DNA of 64,000 nt, taken from Planctomycetaceae bacterium (GTDB lineage: Bacteria; Planctomycetota; Planctomycetia; Pirellulales; Pirellulaceae). A program made the position numbers and the translations under genes. Position 1 is the first letter of the stretch. Every line of letters starts with the position of its first letter. The notes under the pieces are model-generated. The model was not told where the DNA came from, did no database searches, and saw nothing but the letters and a program-made list of their open reading frames with translations. This document shows, piece after piece, positions 63,789-64,000 of this stretch. The DNA lies in assembly GCA_020638995.1 (NCBI GenBank), contig JACKHM010000001.1, positions 1,674,001 through 1,738,000 of the forward strand, in the 5' to 3' direction.

Positions 63789-64000
63789 ATGATTTGCAAC
63801 AATGTGCAAACGAAAGCCGTTGTCACCGTAGCTGAAATGGCTCGGATGTGCGGGTTGTCCCGTGCAAGGTTCTACCAACTTCAAAACGCTGGCGTTTTTC
63901 CGACACCGCTTTATGACGTGTCTACTCGGCGTCCATTTTATGTTGAAGAGGCGCAAAAGATCTGTCTTGAAGTTAGGCGGCGGAATTGCGGGATCAACGG
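63789..64000 (+). CDS. Excisionase/MerR-like DNA-binding protein, 3' end outside window
   Basis: 70 codons are visible before the edge, starting at ATG with AAAGGA upstream. A helix-turn-helix of the excisionase/MerR kind is seen: TVAEMARMCGLSRARFYQLQ (about residues 14-33) followed by a wing with RRPFYVEEAQ. Such small proteins assist excision or regulate integrase genes. The position at the far end of a mobile element is typical. Confidence 0.7.
   Translation, partial: MICNNVQTKAVVTVAEMARMCGLSRARFYQLQNAGVFPTPLYDVSTRRPFYVEEAQKICLEVRRRNCGIN

Noticed and set aside
47881..64000. Right attachment site of the island
   Set aside because: I looked for a copy of the tRNA 3' end downstream and did not notice one; the boundary is presumably outside the window.

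Overview
The window looks like a chromosome segment from a planctomycete of the Pirellulales type. The evidence is a set of families that co-occur in that group: two DUF1501 proteins, a giant cytochrome c/WD40/Big_2/DUF1549/DUF1553 protein, sulfatases, a Planctomycete-type haem-binding protein, a GYF_2 protein, DUF1207, SHD1, and a MoxR/DUF58/Bat operon. Most host genes carry Sec, Tat or lipoprotein signals. No taxonomic search was possible, so this assignment is inference from gene content.

Host part (1 to about 47.9 kb). From left to right: a truncated WD40 protein; a lipoprotein and a ClpP-like protease; a zinc-ribbon/GYF_2 membrane protein and a secreted protein; a DUF1501/PSD1-type pair; a GAF/SpoIIE-like protein with eroded catalytic motifs; a small lipoprotein; a DUF3524 glycosyltransferase resembling eukaryotic tRNA-queuosine mannosyltransferase; a Trm112-like/HIT pair; a very large secreted protein; and a sulfatase-fold protein without the formylglycine motif. 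At 21.8-31.4 kb lies a tight operon of MoxR ATPase, DUF58, a DUF4381-like lipoprotein, two VWA proteins, a TPR protein, BatD and a BatE-like TPR/SH3 protein, which would assemble at the inner membrane and periplasm. At 34.8-47 kb is a mostly minus-strand block: PIG-L deacetylase with a sulfatase, SDR, Usp, haem-binding HEAT-like protein, sugar isomerase, Gfo/Idh/MocA oxidoreductase, then CPBP protease, pgsA, rimO and a release-factor-like gene, followed by an SDR. DUF309 and a 35-residue membrane protein run the other way.

Island (about 47.8 kb to the right edge). A tRNA-Val(GAC) gene with its own terminator is followed at once by a variant tyrosine recombinase. This is the usual layout of an integrated mobile element. 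Cargo and maintenance genes follow: a small structured leader RNA candidate, a D12 adenine methylase, a DUF3102-like protein, a Prim-Pol/SF2-helicase replication gene split by an IS21-family element, a frameshifted phage-type gene, a four-gene operon of secreted LPP20/FlgT-like proteins, a frameshifted XRE regulator divergent to that operon, a RuvB-like AAA protein, and an excisionase-like gene cut by the window edge. The far end of the island is not in the window.

Most notable signals. (1) The island carries a series of long, often perfect palindromes, three of them inside coding sequence, including two with the same 15-3-15 geometry; one appears to be an in-frame addition within a primase zinc motif. 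(2) The IS21 element has 36-bp ends and a 6-bp target duplication, and its removal restores a single 931-residue reading frame. (3) The four LPP20/FlgT-like genes share a strong promoter overlapped by an inverted repeat next to the XRE gene, suggesting a regulated envelope system carried as cargo. (4) The interval between tRNA and integrase has three direct and two inverted copies of an octamer, resembling recombinase arm sites.
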